From NCBI GenBank assembly GCA_037039925.1, contig JAXRKP010001873.1, positions 1 to 64,000 on the forward strand: a stretch of DNA of 64,000 nt, in the 5' to 3' direction. The stretch is from Doris montereyensis. Taxonomy: Eukaryota; Mollusca; Gastropoda; Nudibranchia; Dorididae. This document shows positions 35,530 through 64,000 of the stretch, one piece after another. The notes beneath the pieces were generated by a model. It was not told the DNA's origin. It made no database searches and saw only the letters and a list, made by a program, of their open reading frames with translations. The first letter of the stretch is position 1. Each line of letters opens with the position of its first letter. Position numbers and translations under genes: made by a program.

Positions 35530-36545
35530 ATAATACTAATAATGGAACAAATTAAAAATATTCGAGGCAAATTTACAAGATTCCTGTGTTAACACCTTTT
35601 AGCATTTCTCTTTGATATATTATTTGAGGCAAAGTTAAAAGATTCCTGTGATAAGAACTTGTAATATTTCACTCTGACATATTATGTGAGGTAAATTTAA
35701 AAGATTCATGTGATAACACCGTTTAGCATTTCTCTTTGACATTTTATGTGAGGTAAATTTAAAAGATTCATGTGATAACACCGTTTAGCATTTCTCTTTG
35801 ACATATTATGTGAGGTAAATTTAAAAGATTCCTGTAATAACACCTTTTAGCATTTCTCTTTGACATATTATGTGAGGTAAATTTAAAAGATTCATGTAAT
35901 AACACATTTTAGCATTTCTCTTTGACATATTATGTGAGGTAAATTTAAAAGATTCCTTTAATAACACCTTTTAACATTTCTCTTTGACATATTATGTGAT
36001 GTAAATTTAAGAGATTCATGTAATAACACCTTTTAGCATTTCTCTTTGACATATTATGTGATGGAAATTTAAAAGATTCCTGTAATAACACCTTTTAGCA
36101 TTTCTCTTTGACATATTATGTGAGGTAAATTTAAAAGATTCCTGTAATAACACCTTTTAGCATTTCTCTTTGACATATTATGTGAGGTAAATTTAAAAGA
36201 TTCCTGTAATAACACCTTTTAGCATTTCTCTTTGACATATTATGTGATGTAAATTTAAAAGATTCCTGTAATAACACCTTTTAGCATTTCTCTTTGACAT
36301 ATAATGTGAGGGAAATTTAAAAGATTCCTGTAATAACACCTTTTAGCATTTCTCTTTGACATATTATGTGATGTAAATTTAAAAGATTCATGTAATAACA
36401 CCTTTTAGCATTTCTCTTTGACATATTATGTGATGTAAATTTAAAAGATTCATGTAATAACACCTTTTAGTCTTGATTAGTGATGTAAATTTAAAAGATT
36501 CATGTAATAATACCTTTTAGCATTTATTTTGACATATTATGACAA
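35530..36545. repeat. Minisatellite, 62-bp unit
   Basis: About 16 copies of AACACCTTTTAGCATTTCTC then TTTGACATATTATGTGAGG then TAAATTTAAAAGATTCCTG and TAAT. The central copies are nearly identical; the first three and the last two are diverged, which suggests that expansion happened in the middle. It is AT-rich and has no long frame. Confidence 0.95.
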
Positions 36546-39250
36546 AACACACGACATGTAATTGTCTTGAAGTAGAATTTGCTTTACCTTATCACACAGT
36601 TATATTTTACATGACAAAACACACCACATGTTGTATGTATATATGTCATATGAACAGTTAAAATGCCTGGAGACATGCACCGATTTGATACATTTTACAG
36701 CTGAACCTATCTGTTTCAAAATTCCATTACTTACAAAAGCTAATATAATAAAATCACTTCTCACGATAGACAGCTATAAATCAGAATTTTTAGATATCTG
36801 TGTGTTATTTATAATTTTCAACGTGAAATAATGCCATAAAATGAGTTAAAAGTTCATGTCTCACTTTGCAAATAAACCCTTCATATATAAATATATACAA
36901 AATACACACAGAAATAAAATAAATAAAAATGAAATAACCACTATAGTATAATAATATATATAGTCAACACAATGCATTTATTTAGCTTTTTGTTCATCTT
37001 TTCATCTATGATCTTACATCTCATTGCGTCAATGGCAACAGTTGGGACTGCGTATGTGACGAATTGATTAAGACAGAAAGCATAGCGAAAGAGGAAGATC
37101 ATCACGGGCAAATCTTAACGTCATTGAGTTGATGAAGAGAAAAAGTAATGCAATTCACATTTTATGTATATATATAAATATCCTTCAGAGTTACTAGTGA
37201 AAATCGTTTTTCTTTTCTTTCACTTAAATTTTCGCAATTGACATTTTTTATTTTTGGTGATAGTTTGTTTTATGCGTTCAACCTTGAAAAAATAAACACT
37301 TCTTGTTAAAAAAAAGAAAAAAAGTGTGATGTTTAGGGAAAAAAAAGATAGGCAAAGTTGAAAAAACAAGTTGCAAGTCAATGTAATTCCATGCAAATTA
37401 AAACTGTACATCTACAGCCAAATTTGGACAGGGTTTCAGTGTCTGGGTAGAGTTATTTCTTGTTTCTTGCTTGCTGATTTTAATTCCTCCTTAAAATTGT
37501 ATCACCTTGAAAGCATTATTATAAATTAATCATCAGGCTATGAATATATACCATTAAAGGTATAATCAAGCATTGAAATGTACAGAACAAGACATTTTGT
37601 ATGTTCTCTACAGATTTGTTGAGACAGTACAAACCTAGATCATTTTAAAAAAAATATTTTTTTAGGAGACGACATCCTTTCTTACATACAACACATAATA
37701 ACTTTATACACAGTTGGTTTGCTTTAAAACGATGAATTCATTGGATACACATACATACACGCACACACACACACACACACATACACACACACATAATAAC
37801 ACTTTATGAACGACAGGACAAGAGCAGGAAATTCATTCACTGTAAGTTAAGGTGATGAGAAACACAGACATGAACATGGACATGGTTGAAGTGTTAAATA
37901 TTTAAAAGATTCTTTCTTTTGATTTTGTATATGTTTTGAATTTTCATTTTAGTTTCTTTTGATCTAAGTGTGATTTTAAACATTTTCTTTTCTATTTCGT
38001 ACGATTTAAAAAAATATTTGGGTACCAATTTTTCCTGTTGGATTAACGATTATACAGTCGCAATTTGTTTGTTTGTTGACAGCAAAGAAGAATAAAGTAG
38101 TTATTTGGAAAGAAAATATGTCTGTGAAACTAATTCTTTTCACACAAATTCAATTCTCTTCAATGGTTAATATTAAGGGATGTCCAGATGTTTAGCTATA
38201 TGATGTTAGAAAAAGCTAGTAAAGGAAGAAAAATACCAGGACATGCTTCTTTTCTTTTACTACTGTGCCACCGAGAAAATTTATTTATTTCGTGATGTTT
38301 CTTTGCGTCAATAAGTCCCTCCTTTTTCTTCAAAGCTATCAATGCAACAAGAAATTACACTACTGTAAAACCAAATGGGTTAAATTATTTTTACAAAACC
38401 AATGAGAATGTATGAAATAAAAGGGGGAAAAAATGAGTGAAGTTAAGAAGAAAAAGAAGAAAAAAGAAAAAGTTTGCTTATAAAATTGTTTTTCAATTGG
38501 TAACAATAAAAATAAAATTTAAAAAAGTAAAAGGCTGTATAGCAATAAATATTATGTTTGACAAGAGTTATGTTATATTTCAACCCAAATCTAAACAGCT
38601 GGAGAATGTAAGTTTGGTTCCCTGTTGTTTTATACACTTATGAAATATATTTCTTTTTTCACAGTGAGTAGGCCTAGCTAAGTATGAGGTGATTTTTACA
38701 AACTTAGATCTCCCCCACAGAAGAACAAGGAAGGCAGAAATGGACAAGTCTTTTTCACATGGCTTTGCTTAAAAAGAAACGAAAAGGAAATTGTTACACA
38801 ATGTACATGTAGGCAGGTCACTGTCTCTCTCTCTCTCTCTTTTTGTTTTTAAAATAAATGTATTTTTAATGGACATGATACTGAAACAATCAATGACAGA
38901 AATTAATAAGGGAAAGGAAATTGTGAAAAACTGCAACTAATTAAAAACAATTTTTTTTTTATAGAAAAGCAAGACCATGGATCAATTCACTCTCATTAAC
39001 ACAAGAATCAAAACAGTTTTTTTTTAAACAACAACAAAAAAACAAACAAATAAATAAAAATAAATAAATTGACAGAGAAAGAGAGAGAAATAGAGAAAGA
39101 GAGAGAAATAGAAAGAGAGAGAAATGAAACACAGCAATTTTCTTTCTCTTTCTTTGTTTTTTATTTCTTCCTCCATTAGGAAGAAAGCAAAACAAAACAA
39201 ATTTGTCTTCGCCAATGGAGGTTTGTGAATTGATTCGAAAAAACAGCAAA
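36546..39250. other. Intergenic AT-rich sequence between the calponin-like gene and the SDR-like gene
   Basis: No gene is supported. A (CA)n tract lies at about 37755-37793. ACATGACAAAACACA(C/G) recurs at 36540 and 36610. Part of this stretch may be 3' untranslated sequence of the minus-strand calponin-like gene, but I cannot fix its end. Confidence 0.4.
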
Positions 39251-39251
39251 A

Positions 39252-39261
39252 TTTATTTATT
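39252..39261 (-). terminator. Candidate polyadenylation signals of the calponin-like gene
   Basis: Two overlapping AATAAA hexamers on the minus strand, about 430 bases after the likely stop codon. They are the first AATAAA candidates I noticed after the coding end, but the region is AT-rich and chance matches are likely. Confidence 0.3.
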
Positions 39262-39394
39262 TTAAACTTAGAAAAGAAATTATTACATATTGCTTTTAGA
39301 ATTGTACTTCCCGCAGTCTGGATATTATCTTTCTTTTTCGTTTGGAAAGAAATTTACTCTAACCGTTGATATTTCAACAACAACAATAATTATA

Positions 39395-39398
39395 CTTC

Positions 39399-39492
<94 letters not shown>

Positions 39493-39495
39493 TAT
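39395..39495. repeat. (AAT)n microsatellite
   Basis: About 100 bp of AAT with two interruptions. It lies within the presumed 3' UTR of the minus-strand gene, where it reads (ATT)n. Confidence 0.95.
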
Positions 39496-39684
39496 ATTAT
39501 GTTCTCTCGATCTCAGTCATTGCATGTTAATATCGACATTGTTGTTGTTGTTGTTGTTATCTTGTTTTTCTTTTAATTATCATCATCATCATCATCATCA
39601 TCCTTGTTGTCGTTGTTTTACATTGTTGTTGCTGCAGTTCTCATAGTCATCGTGCAAGACGGAAGGCTCGTTGTTACTGGCTGC

Positions 39685-57311
<17,627 letters not shown>

Positions 57312-57834
57312 CTGGGGAGCACACAGATATACGTGCAAAGGTCAAGGTCAAAGGTCAGCATGGTCCCAAAAAAAAAAAAAAAAAAAAGAACAATAACAAC
57401 AACAAAAAAATAACAAAAAGACCGAAATAAAACAAAACTAAACAAAATGGCGAGACTTCACAAAACAATAGGAATGAGGTCATGGGGAATCAAAGGGTGA
57501 AATAGTCTCATTGTAGGGTGAAGTGCAGGAGAAAAAAGGGGTGGAGGGTGGATGGTATACATTGATGAGGTGCGTGTTATACTGGACTGAATAAATAATA
57601 ATATGAGTAAAGGATTTTTGTTGTTAAACGATACAATCTGCTAAAATGAGTCGAATGTTGGACGAGTGAAATACTAAAGGAATTGTATGAAGCAATAATT
57701 CCAAATAGTTTTAGATTAATTTTCAAAACTTTGAATTCGATGTTGAGCTGAGTTTGGGCTGGAGGAATTCATATTTAATAACATTTCTTTGATAAAAAAT
57801 AGAATTTATTTTAATTTCTACCACTTTCTCTCTC
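57312..57834. other. Upstream intron sequence, nothing recognised
   Basis: A poly-A run is at 57367-57388. No exon for the CH N-terminus was seen here. Confidence 0.5.
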
Positions 57835-58256
<422 letters not shown>

Positions 58257-58665
58257 TATATATAATAGATGGATGCGCTGCTGCTAACTTCGGTCTCTAG
58301 ACCTAGCATGGCCACAACTCCTTTGGTGTCACATAGTTGCCATGTGTCTACGTTCATTCTAGCCACGGTGGGAGATGAGTTTGGGTTCAAAACCCTGCCT
58401 TAGATAACGACATATAAAACAACATCTTGTTGGGAAAAATTGTGTTCTCTATTTCATGAAATTGCTGTGATTATGTAACTGTATTTCTCTTTACTTAGTT
58501 ATTCATATAACGTTGTACGATTTCTATTTTGGGTTTATACACAACAAGTTTGATATTTCTCAGCGCCGAAAAGTTAAGACATTTTGATGAATTTGTGTGC
58601 TTTAAAAATGAATTAATACGAGAGGTATTATTATTCTTATTATTATAACCACCATCATGAATTAT
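58257..58665. other. Unassigned
   Basis: A possible tRNA-like B box (GGGTTCAAAACCC at about 58382) suggests a decayed SINE; nothing else is supported. Confidence 0.3.
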
Positions 58666-58667
58666 TA

Positions 58668-58670
58668 CAT

Positions 58671-58755
<85 letters not shown>
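58668..58755. repeat. (ATT)n microsatellite
   Basis: About 85 bp of pure ATT immediately before the next array, whose unit is itself rich in ATT and ACT triplets. Confidence 0.95.
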
Positions 58756-58759
<4 letters not shown>

Positions 58760-60290
58760 CTGAATGATAACGACAGGTATTACTATAATTACTATCATCA
58801 TGAATTATCGGGACATGTATTATTATTATTATTGTTACTACCATCATGAACTATTAAGACATGTATTATTACCATTATTACTATCATTATGAACTATTAC
58901 GACATGTATTATTATTATTACTACCATCATGAACTATTAAGACATGTATTATGACTATTATCACTACCATCAAGAACAATTACGACATGTATTATTACTA
59001 TTATCACTACCATCAAGAACTATTACGACATGTATTATTACTATTATCACTACAATCAAGAACTATTACGACATGTATTATTACTATTATCACTACCATC
59101 AAGAACTATTACGACAGGTATTATGACTATTTCACTACCATCAAGAACTATTACGACATGTATTATTACTATTATCACTACAATCATGAACTATTACGAC
59201 AGGTATTATTATTACTATTATCACTACCATCAAGAACTATTACGGCAGGTATTATTATTACTATTATCACTACAATCAAGAACTATTACGACATGTATTA
59301 TTACTATTATCACTACCATCAAGAACTATTACGACATGTATTATTACTATTATCACTACAATCAAGAACTATTACGACATGTATTATTATTACTATTATC
59401 ACTACCATCAAGAACTATTACGACATGTATTATTATTATTATCACTACAATCATGAACTATTACGACAGGTATTATTATTACTATTATCACTACCATCAT
59501 GAACTATTACGACATGTATTATTACTATTATCACTACCATCAAGAACTATTACGACAGAATTATTACTATTATCACTACCATCAACAACTATTACGACAG
59601 GTATTATTATTATTATCACTACCATCAACAACTATTACGACATGTATTATTACTATTATCACTACCATCAAGAACTATTACGACATGTATTATTACTATT
59701 ATCACTACCATCAAGAACTATTACGACAGGTATTATTACTATTATCACTACCATCAAGAACTATTACGACAGGTATTACTATCACTACCATCAAGAACTA
59801 TTACAACAGGTATTACTATCACTACCATCAAGAACTATTACAACAGGTATTACTATCAGTTTACCAGTTGAAGAACTATTACAACAGGTAAGTTACTATC
59901 ACTACCATCAAGAACTATTACAACAGGTATTACTATCACTACCATCAAGAACAGTTTATTACGACAGGTATTACTATTACTACCATCAAGAACTATTACT
60001 ACAGGTATTATTATTACTACCATCAAGAACTATTACTACAGTATTACTATTACTATTATCACTACCATCAAGAACTATTACGACAGGTATTACTATTACT
60101 ATTATCACTACCATCAAGAACTATTACGACATGTATTATTATTACTACAGTCATGAACTATTACGACAGGTATTACTATTACTACAGTCATGAACTATTA
60201 CGACAGGTATTACTATTACTACAGTCACGAACTATTACGACAGTTTATTATTACTATTACACACTACCATCAACAACTAGACACATAGAC
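58756..60290. repeat. Minisatellite, about 42-48-bp unit
   Basis: About 34 copies of ATTATTACTATTATCACTAC then CATCAAGAACTATTACGAC and A(T/G)GT. Early copies read ATCATGAACTATTAAGAC, middle ones ATCAAGAACTATTACGAC, and late ones lose triplets (shorter unit from 59770). Triplet changes keep frames open (387 codons, YYYYYHYHQELLRQVL); this is an artefact. Confidence 0.95.
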
Positions 60291-61190
60291 ACAGTTTATT
60301 AGTTGACAGTCAACGCGTTTTGAAGTAGAAACAATAGATACAGTTTCCAAGTGGACTGACAAGAACAGTTTATAAGTTGACAGACACATAGACTACAGTT
60401 TATAAGTAAACAGACACATAGACTACAGTTTATAGTGGACAGACACATAGACTACAGTTTATAAGTAGACAGACACATAGACTACAGTTTATAAGTGGAC
60501 AGACACATAGACTACAGTTTATAAGTTGACAGACACATAGACTACAGTTTATAAGTTGACAGACACATAGACTACAGTTTATAAGTTGACAGACACATAG
60601 ACTACAGTTTATAAGTGGACAGACACATAGATTACAGTTTATAAGTAGACAGACACATAGACTACAGTTTATAAGTAGACAGACACATAGACTACAGTTT
60701 ATAAGTAGACAGACACATAGACTACAGTTTATAAGTTGACAGACACATAGACTACAGTTTATAAGTTGACAGACACATAGACTACAGTTTATAAGTGGAC
60801 AGACACATAGACTACAATTTATAAGTAGACAGACACATAGACTACAATTTATAAGTAGACAGACACATAGACTACAGTTTATAAGTTGACAGACACATAG
60901 ACTACAGTTTATAAGTTGACAGACACATAGACTACAGTTTATAAGTGGACAGACACATAGACTACAGTTTATAAGTGGACAGACACATAGACTACAGTTT
61001 ATAAGTGGATAGACACATAGACTACAGTTTATAAGTGGACAGGCACATAGACTACAGTTTATAAGTGGATAGACACATAGACTACAGTTTATAAGTGGAC
61101 AGACACATAGACTACAGTTTATAAGTGGACAGACATATACACGACAGTTTATAAGTGGACAGACATATACATTACAGTAGGCACAGGTAC
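60291..61190. repeat. Minisatellite, 30-bp unit
   Basis: About 29 copies of ACAGTTTATAAGTGGACAGA then CACATAGACT; GTGGAC, GTAGAC and GTTGAC variants form local blocks. On the minus strand a 261-codon frame reads a ten-residue Cys-rich unit (LINCSLCVCP). There is no signal peptide, intron or domain evidence, so I list it as a repeat only. Confidence 0.96.
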
Positions 61191-62940
61191 CTGTGTTCAT
61201 CCCCGTTAACTGCATATGTACCTGTGTTCATCACCGTTAACTGTATATGTACCTGTGTTCATCACCGTTAACTGCATATGTACCTGTGTTCATCCCCGTT
61301 AACTGCATATGTACCTGTGTTCATCCCGTTAACTGCATATGTACCTGTGTTCATCACCGTTAACTGCATATGTACCTGTGTTCATCCCCGTTAACTGACT
61401 TGTACCTGTGTTCATCCCCGTTAACTGTATTGTACCTGTGTTTATCCCCGTTAACTGTATATGTACCTGTGTTCATCCCCGTTAACTGTACTTGTACCTG
61501 TGTTCATCCCCGTTAACTGTACTTGTACCTGTGTTCTGTGTTCATCCCCTGTTAACTGTATATGTACCTGTGTTCATTACCGTTAACTCTATATTACCTG
61601 TGTTCATTACCGTTAACTGTGCGTTCAGCTCAATGTACCTGTGTTCATTACATGTATTCAGCCCTGTTAACTGTATATGTACCTGTGTTCAACCCTGTTA
61701 GCTGTATATGTACATGTGTTCAACCCTGTTAGCTCAATGTACCTACGTTCATCCCCGGTAGATATGTATATACCTGTGTTCAGCCCCGTTAGCTGTATAT
61801 GTACATGTGTTCAGCCCCATTTACTGTATATTGTGTTCATCCCCGGTAGATATGTATGTTTCAGCTCTATATGTACCTGTGTTCAGCCCCGGTAACTGTA
61901 TTCTGTATATAAGCCTGTGTTCAGCCCTGGTAACTCTATGTACCTGTGTTCAGCCCTGGTAACTGTATATGTACCTGTGTTCAACCCTGGTAACTGTATA
62001 TGTACCTGTGTTCATGTGTTATGTACAACAACCCTGGTAGCTGTATATGTACCTGTGTTCAACCCTGGTAACTATATATGTACCTTTGTTCGGTAACTGT
62101 ATATGTACCCTGTTAGTAACTGCAATGTACCTCACGTTCAGCCCCGGTAGATATATATGTACCTGTGTTCATCCCCGGCTGCTGTATATGTACATGTGTT
62201 CAGCCCCATTTACTGTATATTTACCTGTGTTCAGCCCCGGTAGATATGTATGTACCTGTGTTCAGCTCCGGGTAGCTGTATGTACTTGTGTTACCTGTAA
62301 CTGTATATGTACCTGTGTCAGCCCCGGTAACTGTATATGTACCTGTGTTTAGCCCCTGTATATAGCTGTATATAAACCTGTGTTCAGTACCTGTGTTCAG
62401 CCCTAGCTGTATATGTACCTGTGTTCAACCTCTGATGAATTCAAATCGTATAACCAAACAATCTATAGATCATGACTGTGTTCAGCCCCGGTACTCTGTG
62501 TATAACCAAACGGTAACTATATATGACCTGTGTTGTTCATTACAACAACACGATGGCCTGTATTCAGCCCTAATAATGTATATGTACCTGTGTTCAGCCC
62601 TGCTGTAACCCAATTACCATTCACCCTGGTAGCTGTATATGTACCTGTGTTCAAAATGGTAACTGTTTTGTACCTTTGTTCAGCCTTGTGGTAACTCTAA
62701 TAAGTACCTGTGTTCAGCCCTGGTTTTGTATACCCAATTCATTCACTCCGGTAACTCTATAAGACCTGTGTTCAAAAAATGTATATGTACTTTGGCACCC
62801 AATCCATCCACCTGTAATGTTCAAATCGAATAAGACTATAAAAAATATGTTCAGCCCCGGTAGCTGTATATGTGTTTTTGTATCCAATCCATGGTAGCTA
62901 ATAAGACTGCAAAAACGCAGTCTGTATATGTACCTAGCTC
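61191..62940. repeat. Minisatellite, 31-bp unit, increasingly degraded
   Basis: About 50 copies of TGTACCTGTGTTCATCCCCG then TTAACTGTATA. The first 12 or so are regular; from 61640 TTCAGCCC and TTCAACCC variants and mixed lengths appear; from 62400 the array is broken up with unrelated short insertions. Confidence 0.93.
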
Positions 62941-63089
62941 ACGAATGAGTGGTTCATCTAGATCTCTAGACCTGGTTAAATAGAAACCTTATTAATCTCA
63001 TTGACACTACATTTCAATTCATTTTTCCCTGTGACTTTCTGCCCCAAAAAATGAAATTAATGATTCTCCAATGAATTAACTAAATTTCA

Positions 63090-63400
63090 ATTAGATTGGA
63101 TCTAGAACCGACGACCTGTCAGTTGAGAAGCCGACACCTTCCCTCTGAACCTCCAAGTCCACTCAGGATCTTCGAACTTATGGTGAGGAGAAATTATGGT
63201 CACAGGCGTTACCCTTCACATCGCTGTGAGTATTCTTCCTCGCATCAATGCCATAAGGCACGGTTGAGTGAACATTCGCTGATGCGAAGGCAACGCAAAA
63301 GCTGGTCAGGTAACATGGAAGAGTGGACAAAGTTGAGACTTTCCAGACATATTATTATTGACTGTCTTAAAACTGAAACTCCTAGCCGGGAGGATATTGA
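63090..63400 (+). mobile_element. Possible LINE 3' fragment
   Basis: A plus-strand frame includes RRQRKSWSGNMEEWTKLRL, which resembles the C-terminal GRPxxxWxDNIxEWTxL pattern of some LINE ORF2 proteins. The rest is not recognised, and a (GT)n tract follows at 63405-63445. Confidence 0.35.
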
Positions 63401-63479
63401 CTTTTGTGTGTTGTGTGTGTGTGTGTGTTGTGTGTGTGTGTGTGTTTGCTAATACCAGTAAATGTACCTTCTATCCTTG

Positions 63480-64000
63480 AACATCTCCACAAGGAGGGAG
63501 ATAACTCACTTGGGTAGGCTAGAAGTTTCGATTGTAGTGTGCTGGTGGAACACAGAGATTAATTTAAGGGGGAGATAACTCACTTGGGTAGGCTATAGAA
63601 TAGCGATTGTCCTGGTGGAACTTAGACTAATTAAAGGGGAGATAACTCACTTGGGTAGGCTATAGAATAGCGATTGTCGTGTGCTGGTGGAACACATAGA
63701 CTAATTAAAGGGGGAGATAACTCACTTGGGTAGGCTATAGAATAGTGGCGATTGTCGTGTGCTGGTGGAACACATAGACTAATTAAAGGGGGAGATAACT
63801 CACTTGGGTAGGCTATAGAATAGCGATTGTCGTGTGCTGGTGGAACACATAGACTAATTTAAGGGGGAGATAACTCACTTGGGTAGGCTATAGAATAGCG
63901 ATTGTCGTGTGCTGGTGAACACATAGACTAATTAAAGGGGAGATAACTCACTTGGGTAGGCTATAGAATAGCGATTGTCGTGTGCTGGTGGAACACATAG
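63480..64000. repeat. Minisatellite, about 75-bp unit, running past the window end
   Basis: At least seven copies of GGGGGAGATAACTCACTTGG then GTAGGCTATAGAATAGCGAT, TGTCGTGTGCTGGTGGAAC and ACATAGACTAATTAAA. Spacing is 69-78 bp. The first copy is the most diverged. The array continues beyond base 64000. Confidence 0.94.

Noticed and set aside
36970..37130. Short plus-strand frame starting MHLFSFLFIFSSMI, signal-peptide-like
   Set aside because: Only 31 codons, in AT-rich sequence where hydrophobic frames arise by chance; no splice site or homology support.

Overview
The window looks like the nuclear genome of an animal, most likely a lophotrochozoan and probably a gastropod mollusc. The reasons are the intron-rich gene with invertebrate-type calponin repeats, the abundant tRNA-derived SINEs, the RTE-like LINE pieces, the Ty3/gypsy remnant, the pogo/Tigger-like elements, and a very heavy load of minisatellites and microsatellites (by my rough count about 30% of the bases). 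There are no bacterial features. Almost all long open frames here are products of tandem repeats without stop codons and are not reported as genes.

Two host genes can be supported, both on the minus strand. (1) A calponin/transgelin-like gene runs from 57311 down to 39685. Eight coding exons with matching splice sites and phases encode the second half of a calponin-homology domain, a linker, and seven 39-residue calponin-like repeats; the exons for the start of the protein are not seen. The terminal exon needs two single-base corrections to stay in frame. (2) The first two coding exons (29007-28872 and 28247-28049) of a short-chain dehydrogenase/reductase of the retinol dehydrogenase/17-beta-HSD6 type have a membrane anchor and an intact TGxxxGIG motif. 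The second exon carries a one-base excess, and the later exons are not found.

Layout: 1-5990 is mostly unrecognised sequence plus a decayed Ty3/gypsy element with gag, protease and integrase-N pieces. 5992-12690 is three consecutive minisatellites, the first 4.4 kb long with a 22-bp unit. 12690-28000 holds more tandem arrays, SINEs, an internally deleted LINE and a Tigger-like element. 28049-29007 is the SDR 5' end. 29-39 kb is intergenic with a second LINE, a second Tigger-like element, SINEs and a 62-bp array. 39.7-57.3 kb is the calponin-like gene, whose introns hold SINEs, LINE tails, microsatellites, a fossil exon and repeated splice-donor sequences. 57.3-64 kb is a (CT)n tract followed by four different minisatellites.

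The most interesting structure is inside the calponin-like gene. Exons and whole introns have been tandemly duplicated, one exon copy has died, exon ends with their splice donors are triplicated, one intron carries at least eight tandem consensus splice donors, and a 56-base exon sits between complementary (CU)n and (GA)n tracts. The gene appears to gain repeat modules by local duplication in a repeat-unstable region.
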